From contig PBLG01000044.1 of NCBI GenBank assembly GCA_002722315.1, positions 62,001 through 126,000 on the forward strand: DNA of 64,000 nt, written 5' to 3'. A program made the translations under genes and the position numbers. Each line of letters opens with the position of its first letter. Positions within the stretch are counted from its first letter, which is position 1. The notes below the pieces were generated by a model. The model was not told the DNA's origin. It did not search any database and worked only from the letters and a program-made list of their open reading frames with translations. Below are positions 1-8,968 of the stretch, one piece after another. Origin of the DNA: Lysobacterales bacterium (GTDB lineage Bacteria; Pseudomonadota; Gammaproteobacteria; Xanthomonadales; Wenzhouxiangellaceae).

Positions 1-118
1 CGGCGGCGTGAATCTGGAAACGGTCGGTGACATCGCCGAAACCGGGGTGCATGTCATTTCGGTCGGCGCAATTACCCACTCGGCCCCCAACCTCGACCTG
101 GGCCTGGACGACGGCTGA
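1..118 (+). CDS. nadC: Nicotinate-nucleotide diphosphorylase, C-terminal fragment
   Basis: Only the last 38 codons are in the window, reading from base 2 to a TGA at 116-118. The peptide runs [20 protein letters not shown] and continues with a VGAITHSAP stretch. This matches the C-terminal end of the quinolinate phosphoribosyltransferase barrel, where the GGV, the T(G)VDVIS-like strand and the S-G-A-x-T-H-S segment bind the phosphates of the substrate. The enzyme makes nicotinate mononucleotide from quinolinate and PRPP in de novo NAD synthesis, in the cytoplasm. The next gene starts 75 bases downstream on the same strand but is functionally unrelated. The assignment rests on a short but characteristic tail. 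Confidence 0.88.
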   Translation, partial: GGVNLETVGDIAETGVHVISVGAITHSAPNLDLGLDDG

Positions 119-193
119 TCACCAAGTCTCCGTTCGGCCTCGGGCCGGACCGGCATTGAACAGGGTAGAACCTCTCTTTGCCGGAGCAATCCC

Positions 194-3100
194 ATGGCCT
201 GTTCTTTCACGATCACCGCGTCCAGAATCCGTCTCTTCCTTGCGCTGCTGATGCTGGTCTGCGGCGGTGCGCAGGCCGCCACGCTGGAGGCGCTGCCCGG
301 GACGTCGATGCCCGGCAGCGAAATCATCGCGCGCGGCGAGGGGTATCCCCGGTCCGAGTTGGTCGAGTTCCTGCTCGTCGACGCCGTGACCGGTACCTCC
401 ACGCCATCCGGAGAGTTGTTCGCCGCCGACGACGGCCGCCTGTTCGGCCGCATTACCCTGCCGACCGTGACGCCGGGCAGTTACCGGGTGCAGGCCCTGG
501 TGCGCGGCGTGCTCCAGGGATCGACGTCGATCGAGCTGCTGCCGCCGCCGGCGCTGTCGCTGTCTGCCGCGGAAGGCCCCCCGGGGCGCCTGGTGGACGC
601 CACGTTCGGTCCGATTGCCGCCGGCCGCGTCACGATCTACTACGACGACGTACCGGTGCTGGGTCCGGTCCTGCAGTCCGGCGGTTCCTTCCGGGCTTCA
701 TTCGTCGTGCCCGCCGACCGGCCCGATCCGTTGGGCGGGTCGGTGCAGGTACGCGCCGAGCAGGCGGCCGGCGGCAGCATTGCGGCAACCGCGTCGACAC
801 CGTTTCAAAGCCTGCCCGAGGTCGACGATGAAATCGTGCTGACCACGTTCTCGGGCCCCGGCGAGCCTCTGTCGCCGGGGGAGACGTTCACCTTCAGCGG
901 TAAGGTCCAGCTGCCTTCGTTCAGAAGTCCATCGGACTATCGATGGACCGTTGCAATGCGCGCGGTCGACGGTCGCCTCGTACCGGTGAATCTCGCTCCG
1001 ATCGAGTTCGACGGCGCCGGCAACTTCGAGGGAACCGGCGTGATGCCGAGCCTCGCATCCGGGTTCGGCTACGTGGCATTCGGGCCAGCGACCGAGCTGG
1101 GACTGGTCTACAAGCTGCCGAGTTCGGGCAATAGCCAGTTCCTGCAGGCAGTCGTCATCGAGTACGAGCCGTTCGAGGTCCAGACGCTGAGCTTCAACGT
1201 CCGCCACCAGAGCGACGACTCGCCGGTCGAAACCGCGGTGGTCACGGTGTTCGCCAACACGCTCTTCGTGCCGCCGGGCTGGAACTTCGAGGAAGACGGC
1301 CTGCCCGGGACCCGGGCGGCCGGCACGACGCTGCAGAAGCCGATGTGGTCGGCGGCCTATGCGGCCCCCAACCAGTACGTCGACGCGGTGCAGCAGGCCA
1401 CCCACGCCATCGGCTCCCACACCAATCCGGTCACCGGTTGCCCGATCACGCTGAACAGCGGCCTGACCGACGCCAACGGCAACTGGCAGGCCAACGCAGT
1501 GCCATGGCTGAACTGGTTCTTCGATGCGCTCGCCTACGACACCAGCCAGCTCGACATCAACACTCGGGTCAAGGGTCCGGGCAAAGCGACGTTCTCGGCA
1601 CGGATCAGCGCCACGCACCTCGATCTCGGGCTGATCAATCCCGACAACGGCGTCTGCACCGGCCAGCAGTTCGACTTCCAGTTCGATTACGAAACCGACA
1701 CCTGGAAGCTGAAGTCCGACCTCGACGGCGACTTCGACCTTACCTTCGACCCGAACGAAACGATCGATGTCCCCCTGCCGGAGTGCGGGGCAGCGGTGCC
1801 CGGTATCCCGGCCGATCCGTACATGCCCGGCGTACCGACCCAGGAGGTCACGTTCCTGGGCCAGCCGGCCCTGCGCTTCGGGGCCCTGTGGAGCTTTCCC
1901 GGTACCAATGGCGCGTCGCTGACGGTGGAGAATGTGCCTCAGCTCCGGCTTCCGCACGCGTCCTTCGTGTTCGGCCTGCTGCAGAATCCCACGCTGTATT
2001 TCGACGGCCAGAAGGTCGGGCCATTGACGCCGCAGGGCGCGGCCTGCGGGCAGAACGGCATCGACTACGTGATCGACCTGCCCCAGCTGGTGACCTATCC
2101 GCCCGGTATCCGGACCGGCTACATCACCGCCGAAGACTCCAACGGACAGCCCATTCCGCCGAAGTTCTTCCAGGTCGACATCCGGCCGGGTCCGACCTGG
2201 ATCAATCAGGCCGGCGACTTCACGACCCGCGGCATCTTCTGGTCGCCGGACAAGGTCAGCCTGTTCGCGGCCGAACCGGTCCGCGACCAGCAGATCGGCG
2301 TGCAGAACCCCGGCTACGGCATCGGCGACATGGGCAACGACAACGAATCCGAGGCGGACCTGTACCAGACGCTGCTGCCGAGCGGGGCGGGGGTTCGGCG
2401 GCGGCTTGGCGACGCCAGCAGCATGGCCGTGAACCTCGCGAACGATCCGGTCGACAACGAGGCCAACGGCTCCGGGTCCTCGCCCGCCAACCCCGTCCCG
2501 TTCGGCAGCACGACGCCGATCACCGTGCTCGATACCGGCAAGATCCCGCTGTTCCGCTACGCCTGGGGCATTCCGCCGATCGCGTCGGCGACGGTCGGTG
2601 CCGATATCTGGTTCAAGGCCCTCTATGCCTACTATGGAGAATGGGTCATGACCAATGGGCAAGTGCTCGTCGACGTGACCACCGAGGCGATTGCGCAGGC
2701 CGGGCTGGACCTGTGGATCGACGCCAGCGTGATCCTCGACCTGGTCTCGCTGAGCGCGTTCGCGCTTCCGAACTTCGAGCTGACCATGCCGTTGGTGGTC
2801 GACGACAACCAGTTCGACGCCGAGGCCAGTGAGCCGTGCTTCGAGTTCGCCCTGGACGTTGCGTGGGAGGTCAAGGTCGGTTGGTGCCCGCTCTGCATCA
2901 AGGCCGGCGACCTCGCCGGGTTGTTCGCCATCCAGGAACCGCCGAGTTGCGCGAGCCCGGCTGTCCGGGCAGTGCGCGCCGTGCCCGACATTCCGCCGAT
3001 CGACCGCACATCGCTGGCGGTCGACGGCGCCGGCCTGGCCAGCATGGTCTGGGGCGACGGTTCGGGCAACCTGCAGTTCCAGGGGTACCAGAACGGCGTA

Positions 3101-4960
3101 CCGTCGGCACTGCAGGCGCTGGCGGTCGGCCCCGGCGCGATGGGCGCGGACCACGCCTACTTCGACACCGGCAAGGCCCTGCTGGTCTGGGCGCAGAGCA
3201 GTCTCAGCGAAGCCAAGTTCATGGCGCTGGACGGCGACCCCAACGACCCGCTGGACGGCGACTTCGCGGGCGCACTGGCCGCCCAGCACCTGGTCTACCG
3301 GGTCGACGACGGCAGCGGGTGGAGCACTCCGATGACGCTGACCCCGGCCGGCGGGGGCGACGGCGGGGTCGTGCTGGCCGCCTGCCCGGCCACCGACGCG
3401 AGCTGCCCGGCCGGCGGCGAGGTGCTGGCGGTCTGGGTCCATGATGCGTCCGGCAACGTCAACCTGCACGACCTGAGACTGCAGTACGCGTTCTTCGACG
3501 GCACGGCCTGGAGCCCGATCCATGACATGGATGCCGGCAGCACAGCCAAGGACCTGCAGCCGACCGCGACCTACCTGAATGGCGATCCGGTCGTGTTCTG
3601 GGTTCGGAACCCGTCGGTATCCAACGACGGCAGCACAGCGACGTACGACCTGAACCAGCGCCGGATCGCCTACCGGTTCCTGCGCCAGGCCGCCGGGGTC
3701 CAGGAACCTTCCACGCTCCCGCAGGGCGTCGCGTCCCCTTCGGTCCAGCCGTTCACGTCGAATTCGCTGGCGATCGCCTTTTCGGTCGCCACCGAGGCCA
3801 ACGCGTTCCTCGGCACGCGTCGATCGCTGCACACCGCGTTCGGCATCCAGTGCTTTGCCGGCGTCTGCCAGTTCAATTCGTCCCAGGAGCGCAAGGACAG
3901 CCAGAACCGGCGCATTTTCGTCGAGCGTCCGACACTGACCCGCAATCTGAACGGCCAGGGCGTCATCACGTTCCGCCAGCTCGGGGTCGAGAATCCGACC
4001 GACGATGATCCCGACGGCGTGCTGCAGAACACCGGTGCATTGATGCAGATGATCTTCGACTACCAGCCGCTGGCGCCGCCGGCTCCTGCCGATCCGTTCG
4101 AGCTGAGCAACCTCGGTGCGGTGAACTGGAAGGTGGACTCGGTGTTCGACCCGGCATCGAACGCGGTGCTGAGCAGCGCCGTGCAGGTCGAATCGGCCGC
4201 CGGGTTCGCTCCGGCGAAGTCGCCACGGCCGATCCCGGGCGTCAACGAGCGCAGGATCGGCACCGCCGGCGCCACGCTGGCGCTGGTCGAACGGCCGATG
4301 CTGCCGGAGTTCGAGCTGGTCTCTGCGAGACTGGACCCGAGCTGGATTCCCGAAGGCGATACGGCCGCGCTCGAGGTGCGGGTCCGCAACAACGGGACCG
4401 CGTGGACCTCTTCCGGGCCGCTCCTGGTGGCCACATTCTGGGACGGCCCGCCCGGCCTTGGCCTGTCCGGCCCGCAACAGGCTCTCGACGACCTGCCCTC
4501 CGGCCTGCCGGTGGACATCACGATGCAGATTCCGCTCCCGGGCGGATTCAATCGGGACGACGAACACACGCTGTACGTGGTCGTCAATCCGCTTCAGCAG
4601 CAGATCGAATCCGACGCGTCCAACAACACGCGGTTGGTGGCGGTGGGGGCCCTCCCGCCACCGACGGGACTGGAGAACGTCGACGGCGACGCCAGCGGTA
4701 CGATCGTCCTGCATTGGGAACCGGTCGGCGACCCGCGCGTCACCGGCTATCGCGTTTACCGGGAGGATCCGGATGGCAGCGTCCACCACGTCGGTGTTAC
4801 ATCGGTCCCCGGCTTCGCGGACTTCTCGGCTGAACCTCGGCAACGCCACCGATACTCCGTCACCAGTCACTCGGCGCGGCTTGCCGAATCGGCGCCGAGC
4901 GAAATCGTCGAAGCCTGGACACTCGATCCCGACGCGATATTCGGCGACGGCTTCGAGTAG
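194..4960 (+). CDS. Large secreted protein with CARDB/Fn3-like C-terminus and IFGDGFE tail
   Basis: This 1588-residue protein is not a family I can name. The ATG at 194 has GGAG seven bases upstream, and the product opens with a signal peptide (basic residue, LFLALLMLVCGGAQA, cleavage after AQA near residue 28). The first 180 residues look like two beta-sandwich repeats (PGTSMPGSEIIARGEGYP, then a similar strand pattern). The middle is rich in W, G, N and P with scattered cysteine pairs, typical of exported beta-rich proteins. Residues about 1370-1480 resemble a CARDB adhesion-type domain (ARLDPSWIPEGDTAALEVRVRN). Residues about 1490-1580 look like fibronectin type III (WEPVGDPRVTGYRVYR). The chain ends exactly in DPDAIFGDGFE, a possible sorting tail. 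An antisense frame of similar length is a GC artefact. Surface or secreted localisation is likely; the function is unknown. Confidence 0.85.
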   Translation: MACSFTITASRIRLFLALLMLVCGGAQAATLEALPGTSMPGSEIIARGEGYPRSELVEFLLVDAVTGTSTPSGELFAADDGRLFGRITLPTVTPGSYRVQALVRGVLQGSTSIELLPPPALSLSAAEGPPGRLVDATFGPIAAGRVTIYYDDVPVLGPVLQSGGSFRASFVVPADRPDPLGGSVQVRAEQAAGGSIAATASTPFQSLPEVDDEIVLTTFSGPGEPLSPGETFTFSGKVQLPSFRSPSDYRWTVAMRAVDGRLVPVNLAPIEFDGAGNFEGTGVMPSLASGFGYVAFGPATELGLVYKLPSSGNSQFLQAVVIEYEPFEVQTLSFNVRHQSDDSPVETAVVTVFANTLFVPPGWNFEEDGLPGTRAAGTTLQKPMWSAAYAAPNQYVDAVQQATHAIGSHTNPVTGCPITLNSGLTDANGNWQANAVPWLNWFFDALAYDTSQLDINTRVKGPGKATFSARISATHLDLGLINPDNGVCTGQQFDFQFDYETDTWKLKSDLDGDFDLTFDPNETIDVPLPECGAAVPGIPADPYMPGVPTQEVTFLGQPALRFGALWSFPGTNGASLTVENVPQLRLPHASFVFGLLQNPTLYFDGQKVGPLTPQGAACGQNGIDYVIDLPQLVTYPPGIRTGYITAEDSNGQPIPPKFFQVDIRPGPTWINQAGDFTTRGIFWSPDKVSLFAAEPVRDQQIGVQNPGYGIGDMGNDNESEADLYQTLLPSGAGVRRRLGDASSMAVNLANDPVDNEANGSGSSPANPVPFGSTTPITVLDTGKIPLFRYAWGIPPIASATVGADIWFKALYAYYGEWVMTNGQVLVDVTTEAIAQAGLDLWIDASVILDLVSLSAFALPNFELTMPLVVDDNQFDAEASEPCFEFALDVAWEVKVGWCPLCIKAGDLAGLFAIQEPPSCASPAVRAVRAVPDIPPIDRTSLAVDGAGLASMVWGDGSGNLQFQGYQNGVPSALQALAVGPGAMGADHAYFDTGKALLVWAQSSLSEAKFMALDGDPNDPLDGDFAGALAAQHLVYRVDDGSGWSTPMTLTPAGGGDGGVVLAACPATDASCPAGGEVLAVWVHDASGNVNLHDLRLQYAFFDGTAWSPIHDMDAGSTAKDLQPTATYLNGDPVVFWVRNPSVSNDGSTATYDLNQRRIAYRFLRQAAGVQEPSTLPQGVASPSVQPFTSNSLAIAFSVATEANAFLGTRRSLHTAFGIQCFAGVCQFNSSQERKDSQNRRIFVERPTLTRNLNGQGVITFRQLGVENPTDDDPDGVLQNTGALMQMIFDYQPLAPPAPADPFELSNLGAVNWKVDSVFDPASNAVLSSAVQVESAAGFAPAKSPRPIPGVNERRIGTAGATLALVERPMLPEFELVSARLDPSWIPEGDTAALEVRVRNNGTAWTSSGPLLVATFWDGPPGLGLSGPQQALDDLPSGLPVDITMQIPLPGGFNRDDEHTLYVVVNPLQQQIESDASNNTRLVAVGALPPPTGLENVDGDASGTIVLHWEPVGDPRVTGYRVYREDPDGSVHHVGVTSVPGFADFSAEPRQRHRYSVTSHSARLAESAPSEIVEAWTLDPDAIFGDGFE

Positions 4961-4992
4961 CCGGCCGCATGGGTTCGTGCGTGAGAAGGGCT

Positions 4993-7503
4993 TCAGCCCG
5001 AGGCTGCTGCCTGGATTCGCATCGCGATCCGGTCCAGGTCGCGCAACCGGTAGTGGCCGGGCACCAACGCCGCCCGGGCGCGCTCTAGCACCGATTCCAT
5101 CAGCGCAACCGCCTCGTCGTGGCGCCCGGACAAGGCCATCGCTTCGGCCTGCCAGGCCTCGACCAGCAGGGTCTGAGGGTGGTCGCCGCCGATCGCCGCG
5201 GCCAGCGCGGCGTGCGCACCGTCGAGCAGCGGCGCGGCCTCTTCCGGCCGACCCAGGCGATTCAGCGCCGCAGCCCGATAACTGTCCGCGATTCGCGCCA
5301 GGGGATGGTTTTCGCCATGCGCGGCGAGCACGTCAGCGTGGATCCGAAGCGCCGCGTCCAGCGCCTCGTCGTGACGCTCGAGCCAGTACAGGCCCTCGGC
5401 GCGGTTGAGGCCGTTGGTCCAGGGCAGCGGGCCGACCGGCGCCGTGCTGGCCTCGATGCGGGCGGCCAGCGCGGTCGCCAGCTCGACCGCCTCGCGCGGA
5501 CGGTCCAGCTCGAGATAGCGGGCGGCCCGATTGCTGTCGATCACCAGCGGCTCCGCCGAATCCGGCGGGAACGCTCGTGGCGCCCCGGCCGATGCGGCTT
5601 CGAGCAGGGCAAGTGATTCGTCGACCTGGCCTCGGTCGGCCAGCACGTTGCTCAGCGCCACCTGGGCCATCACGGTGCGGCGCTCGCCTTCGCCGAGCCA
5701 GTCCAGGGTATCGGCCAGGTTGTCCCGGGCCAGCGTCTCGGCCTCCGCCATTTCGCCCCGTCCCAGGCGTACCTGGATCAGCCGATCGCGCGCGACCAGC
5801 GTATTGACGTGCCGCCGGCCGTTGACCCGCAGGCTCTCTTCCAGGGCCGCGGCACCGACTTCGGCCGCCTCGTCGAGCCGACCCCCGCGCGAAAGCACCA
5901 GCGCCTTGAGCGAACGGGCGCTCTGGGCTGCACGTGCCGTGCGTGCGTCAACATGCAGCGCCAGCGCGCGATCGAGTTCTGCCAGAGCCGCATCGGTGCG
6001 GTTCTCAGCCATCCGCAGCCCGGCCTTGCCGACGTGCGCGTAAATCATCTCGTACCGGTCGGTCGCCACCCCGGCATCGGCCATCTCCAGCAGTCGATTC
6101 CAGGTCGCCTCGGCCTCGTGCCGACGCCCGGTCGCATGCTCGACCCGCGCGATCGCGTCGAGCAGCCCGATGCTGCGCGGATGTGACGGCCCGAGGCGCT
6201 CGGTATAGGTCGCCAATGCCGCCCGCAGCAGCGGCTCGGCAGCAGACGGCGGCCCCAGCGAAAGCCAGGTACGTCCGGCCAGCGCCCGGACCCGGGCCAG
6301 CGCAAGCGGTCGGTTCTCGAAGCGCCGTTCGGCTTCCGGCACGGCCCGCTCGAGCACATCGACGACCCGGGCTTCCCGGCCGAGTTCGGTGGCTCTCGGC
6401 GCAGCCAGCACGTCGCGAAGCAGTTCGTTGACCGCCGACGTTTCGCTCTCGGCGTCGCGCACCCGGGTGTAGGCGGTCAGCGCGATCGCGAGGCCGGCCA
6501 GCAGCAGCCCGAATATCGACCCGACCGCCAGCGTGCGGCGTCGCCTCGCCGGTGCCGTATGCAGTCGCTCCAGGCGGTCGACGACGCTGTCGATATTCGG
6601 CCGGCTGTCCGGTTCGCGCGCGAGCATGTCGCGAAGCAGCATGCGCCAGCCGCGCGGCGTACCGGGCGCGTCGACGTCCACGTCCGACCGGCCGGCGTGC
6701 AGGGCACGCAAATCCTCGACCGAATCGGCCTCGAACGGGTAGCGGCCCCGCACCAGGAACGCGAACACCACGCCGAGCGCGTGGATATCGTCGGCCTGCG
6801 ACGCCGGCCCGCCGGCCAGTCGTTCGGGCGACATCACCGCCGGCGAACCGGCACCGCTACGGCGACCGCCCTCGCGCCGCGCGCTGCCGAAGTCCATCAG
6901 CACGACGCGGCCGCCCGGTTCGATCATCACGTTGCCGGGCTTGAGGTCGCCATGGACCAGCCCATGGCCGTGCACCGCCGCAACTGCAGCGGCCAGTTGG
7001 CGCGCGATCCGAAGCGCTTCGGCGAAGGTCGGCGCGCCCCCGCGGACGTGGTCGCGCAAGGTCGTGCCCTCGACCCTGTCGGCCCAGAGTCCAGGCACGC
7101 CGTCCCGGATGTCGGCGCCATGCACGGCCAGCACGTTCGGGTGGCGAACGCGAGCCAACTGCCGCGCCTCGTGAATCCAGGCCTCCGGGTCGGAGGCCGG
7201 CCCATCTGCGCGCCTGAGCTTCAACGCGACCTCGCGCTGCAGAATCGGATCGAACGCCAGCATCACGAGGCCGAAGCTGCCCCGGCCGAGCCTGCCGCGG
7301 ATTTCAAGGTGGCCCCACCGATCGCCCGGCCCGACGTCGCTCGGATCACAGTGCCGCATCACCCCGGCCAGCTCGGCCAGCTGCCGCAAGCGACCGAAGG
7401 CTTCGGCCGGCAGCGCCGCTCGAGCCGCCTCCCAGTCGATCGCCTCGCCGTCGGCCAATCGCGCGCTCCAGGTCTCCAGTGCGTCGCGACCCGCCGCGTT
7501 CAC
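4993..7503 (-). CDS. Membrane Ser/Thr protein kinase with C-terminal TPR region
   Basis: The start is a GTG at 7503 that overlaps the TGA of the upstream sigma gene (GTGA). The frame stays open further upstream, but that part is a shadow of the sigma gene. The product has 836 residues. The kinase domain spans about 65-315: glycine loop GRLGRGSFG, lysine K95 in VALKL, catalytic loop HGDLKPGN (D186) and DFG (D204). The loop reads HGD rather than HRD, so it lacks the usual arginine. One membrane helix lies at about 324-346. About 490 residues follow with tandem alpha-helical TPR-like repeats (A-L-A-x-L-D-R-A-L-A-L patterns). The family architecture is a cytoplasmic kinase with an outward TPR module. 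It is transcribed with its sigma factor and is a paralogue of the gene at 33368-35944, in the same order. Confidence 0.9.
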   Translation of the reverse strand: MNAAGRDALETWSARLADGEAIDWEAARAALPAEAFGRLRQLAELAGVMRHCDPSDVGPGDRWGHLEIRGRLGRGSFGLVMLAFDPILQREVALKLRRADGPASDPEAWIHEARQLARVRHPNVLAVHGADIRDGVPGLWADRVEGTTLRDHVRGGAPTFAEALRIARQLAAAVAAVHGHGLVHGDLKPGNVMIEPGGRVVLMDFGSARREGGRRSGAGSPAVMSPERLAGGPASQADDIHALGVVFAFLVRGRYPFEADSVEDLRALHAGRSDVDVDAPGTPRGWRMLLRDMLAREPDSRPNIDSVVDRLERLHTAPARRRRTLAVGSIFGLLLAGLAIALTAYTRVRDAESETSAVNELLRDVLAAPRATELGREARVVDVLERAVPEAERRFENRPLALARVRALAGRTWLSLGPPSAAEPLLRAALATYTERLGPSHPRSIGLLDAIARVEHATGRRHEAEATWNRLLEMADAGVATDRYEMIYAHVGKAGLRMAENRTDAALAELDRALALHVDARTARAAQSARSLKALVLSRGGRLDEAAEVGAAALEESLRVNGRRHVNTLVARDRLIQVRLGRGEMAEAETLARDNLADTLDWLGEGERRTVMAQVALSNVLADRGQVDESLALLEAASAGAPRAFPPDSAEPLVIDSNRAARYLELDRPREAVELATALAARIEASTAPVGPLPWTNGLNRAEGLYWLERHDEALDAALRIHADVLAAHGENHPLARIADSYRAAALNRLGRPEEAAPLLDGAHAALAAAIGGDHPQTLLVEAWQAEAMALSGRHDEAVALMESVLERARAALVPGHYRLRDLDRIAMRIQAAASG

Positions 7504-8063
7504 TGCATCCTCCGGGTCAGCCCGGTCAGGCCGCGAACGACCAGCATGCGCGCCGCGTCCGACGAATCGGCGTCGAGTTCGACCGCAATTTCGGGATAGG
7601 TCAGGTCGAATTCCAGCCGGAGTATGACCGCGTTCCGCTGCTTCTCGGTCAATCGTTCGAGCGCGCGCTCGTAGGCATCCAGCGTCTGTCTGCCGATCGC
7701 GGTCTCGAGCACGCTGGGCGCATCGTCTACGGGCTCGAACCCGCTGTGAAGGTCGGCCGCGCGACGGCTGCTCCGGCGAAGCTCTTCGCGCACGGCGTTG
7801 AGGAGGATGGTTCGCAGGTAGGCAAGCAGCGCGCCCGGACGACCGGCGTCGAAGCGGTCCATGTTGTTCAGCGCGCGCAGCAGCGACACCTGGACCAGGT
7901 CGTCGGTATCGGCCAGGTCGCGCGCGCGCTGCGGAAGTCGGCCATGGGCCCAGCGTCGCAGTAGCGGCAAGCAACGCTGAAAGAGCCGCTCGCGGGCCGC
8001 ATCGTCGCCGTGCTGCAGTGCGCGCACCAGCGTGGCGGTGGATTCGAGTTCCGGATCGGACAT
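7500..8063 (-). CDS. ECF-type sigma-70 family RNA polymerase sigma factor
   Basis: A 187-residue protein starting at the internal ATG at 8063 (MSDPELESTATLV); an upstream in-frame start would add 16 unconserved residues. Region 2 is visible as RALQHGDDAARERLFQRCLP followed by RDLADTDDLVQVSLLRAL, matching the core-binding and -10 recognition helices (DDLVQ). Region 4 near the C-terminus reads LTEKQRNAVILRLEFDLTYP with a following helix-turn-helix. The family is the ECF-like group often found next to Ser/Thr kinases. No anti-sigma gene is nearby; instead the next gene, overlapping by four bases, is a kinase, so phosphorylation may control the sigma factor (inference). The close paralogue is at 32805-33371. 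Confidence 0.9.
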   Translation of the reverse strand: MSDPELESTATLVRALQHGDDAARERLFQRCLPLLRRWAHGRLPQRARDLADTDDLVQVSLLRALNNMDRFDAGRPGALLAYLRTILLNAVREELRRSSRRAADLHSGFEPVDDAPSVLETAIGRQTLDAYERALERLTEKQRNAVILRLEFDLTYPEIAVELDADSSDAARMLVVRGLTGLTRRMQ

Positions 8064-8125
8064 GCGGCACCTGAGTTGGTCGAGCCCCGTTGGGTGCGCG
8101 CCGGGCCGCACCCGTCCTTGCGTCG

Positions 8126-8155
8126 ACTATGGCCTGTCCGAATTCTTTTTGTCAA
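8126..8155 (-). promoter_or_regulatory. Predicted sigma-70 promoter of the sigma/kinase operon
   Basis: On the minus strand a perfect -35 TTGACA (8155-8150) is followed after 18 bases by CATAGT (8131-8126, 4 of 6 matches). This would start transcription near 8119, about 56 bases before the sigma-factor ATG. The motif suggests the operon is made by housekeeping polymerase rather than only by its own sigma factor. Prediction from sequence only. Confidence 0.5.
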
Positions 8156-8191
8156 CTGCCGGAATACCGGGAAAATGCGCCCGGCCGGCGC

Positions 8192-8746
8192 TCAGCGCGG
8201 CCGGTAGAGGCCCCTGAACCAGGTCTGCCATTCGCCGCTGTCGTCGCGCTGCCAGAACTCCTGGAGCACGGTGCCATCTTCGTTCGGGGTCCAGCGACCA
8301 CGGAAAGGCACGCTGGTGCCGCGCGCGTTCGAATGCAGCGTGCCTTCCAGCACCATGCGTCCTTCATCGTCCAGGCCGCCGGCGTAGTCGATGAAGCCCG
8401 GCGCGCTCTGCCAGACCTGGCGCCAGGCGCCCTGCAGCGGATCGTGGAAGTTCATGCTCATGCCGGTGCCGCCGCCGGCACTGGTCCATTCCTCGACGAT
8501 CAGGCAGCCGTTCTCGCGCAGCGTGACCCGGTTGTCGCCCAGTTTGTCCCCCGTCTCGGGGTCGAATACTTCCCAATCGCCGACCCAGAAATCGAAATCG
8601 CGATAAGGCGAAACCTCTGTCGTGCACGCCGGCGCCGGTCGGGCCTCCGGCTGAACCTCTTCGAGATCCTGCGCAGGCGTCGAATCCATGCGCATGACGC
8701 AGAGGACTGCGAGCGCCGCGAGCGTGGTTCCCGTCATTGGCTTCAT
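8192..8746 (-). CDS. Secreted DUF1579-like (lipocalin-type fold) protein
   Basis: The start chosen is ATG 8746, preceded by GGAG in the right place; a longer frame to 8830 lacks this. The 184-residue product begins with a signal peptide (MKPMTGTTLAALAVLCVM, cleavage probably after the TPA-Q region). The mature part has the signature YRDFDFWVGDWEVFDPETG, followed by alternating short beta strands (GCLIVEEWTSAGGGTGMSMN, YAGGLDDEGRMVLEGTL, RGRWTPNEDGTVLQEFW). This is typical of DUF1579-type beta-barrel proteins. The substrate is unknown; a small hydrophobic ligand is possible by fold. It is divergent from the Crp/Fnr gene at 8969, and an FNR-type site lies between them. Confidence 0.75.
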   Translation of the reverse strand: MKPMTGTTLAALAVLCVMRMDSTPAQDLEEVQPEARPAPACTTEVSPYRDFDFWVGDWEVFDPETGDKLGDNRVTLRENGCLIVEEWTSAGGGTGMSMNFHDPLQGAWRQVWQSAPGFIDYAGGLDDEGRMVLEGTLHSNARGTSVPFRGRWTPNEDGTVLQEFWQRDDSGEWQTWFRGLYRPR

Positions 8747-8846
8747 GGCGTATTTCTCCGATTGGCAGAATACGAGTCTAGCCGCACCCGGACCGGAGGA
8801 TATTCGGGAAATGTCCGGGTCTTTGAACATCGAAGCGCTCCGGCCG

Positions 8847-8889
8847 ATTGATCCAGGTCAACAGCAAGCCGCTGACGCTCATCTAGATT
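8847..8889 (+). promoter_or_regulatory. FNR-type box and promoter of the crp/fnr gene
   Basis: TTGATCCAGGTCAA at 8847-8860 matches the FNR/DNR consensus TTGAT-N4-ATCAA except for one base. A -10-like TAGATT lies at 8884-8889. With a start near 8896 the box would be centred at about -42, the classical position for FNR-type activation. The likely target is the crp/fnr gene at 8969, so autoregulation is a plausible reading. A role on the divergent gene is possible too. Confidence 0.55.
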
Positions 8890-8968
8890 TGAGCCGGCTC
8901 ACCGGACGCAAGGACCTCAATGAAGGACCGGGCGGCCGGTATCTGACTGCGCTTCCAATGGACCCGGA

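Noticed and set aside
698..4870. 1390-residue open frame antisense to the large secreted protein
   Set aside because: It mirrors the codon bias of the real gene, is full of R, G and A, and has no signal, motif or ribosome site. It is a high-GC shadow.
7504..8070. N-terminal 189-codon extension of the first kinase
   Set aside because: This part is the sigma-factor gene read in another frame; the GTG at 7503 overlapping the sigma stop is the natural start.
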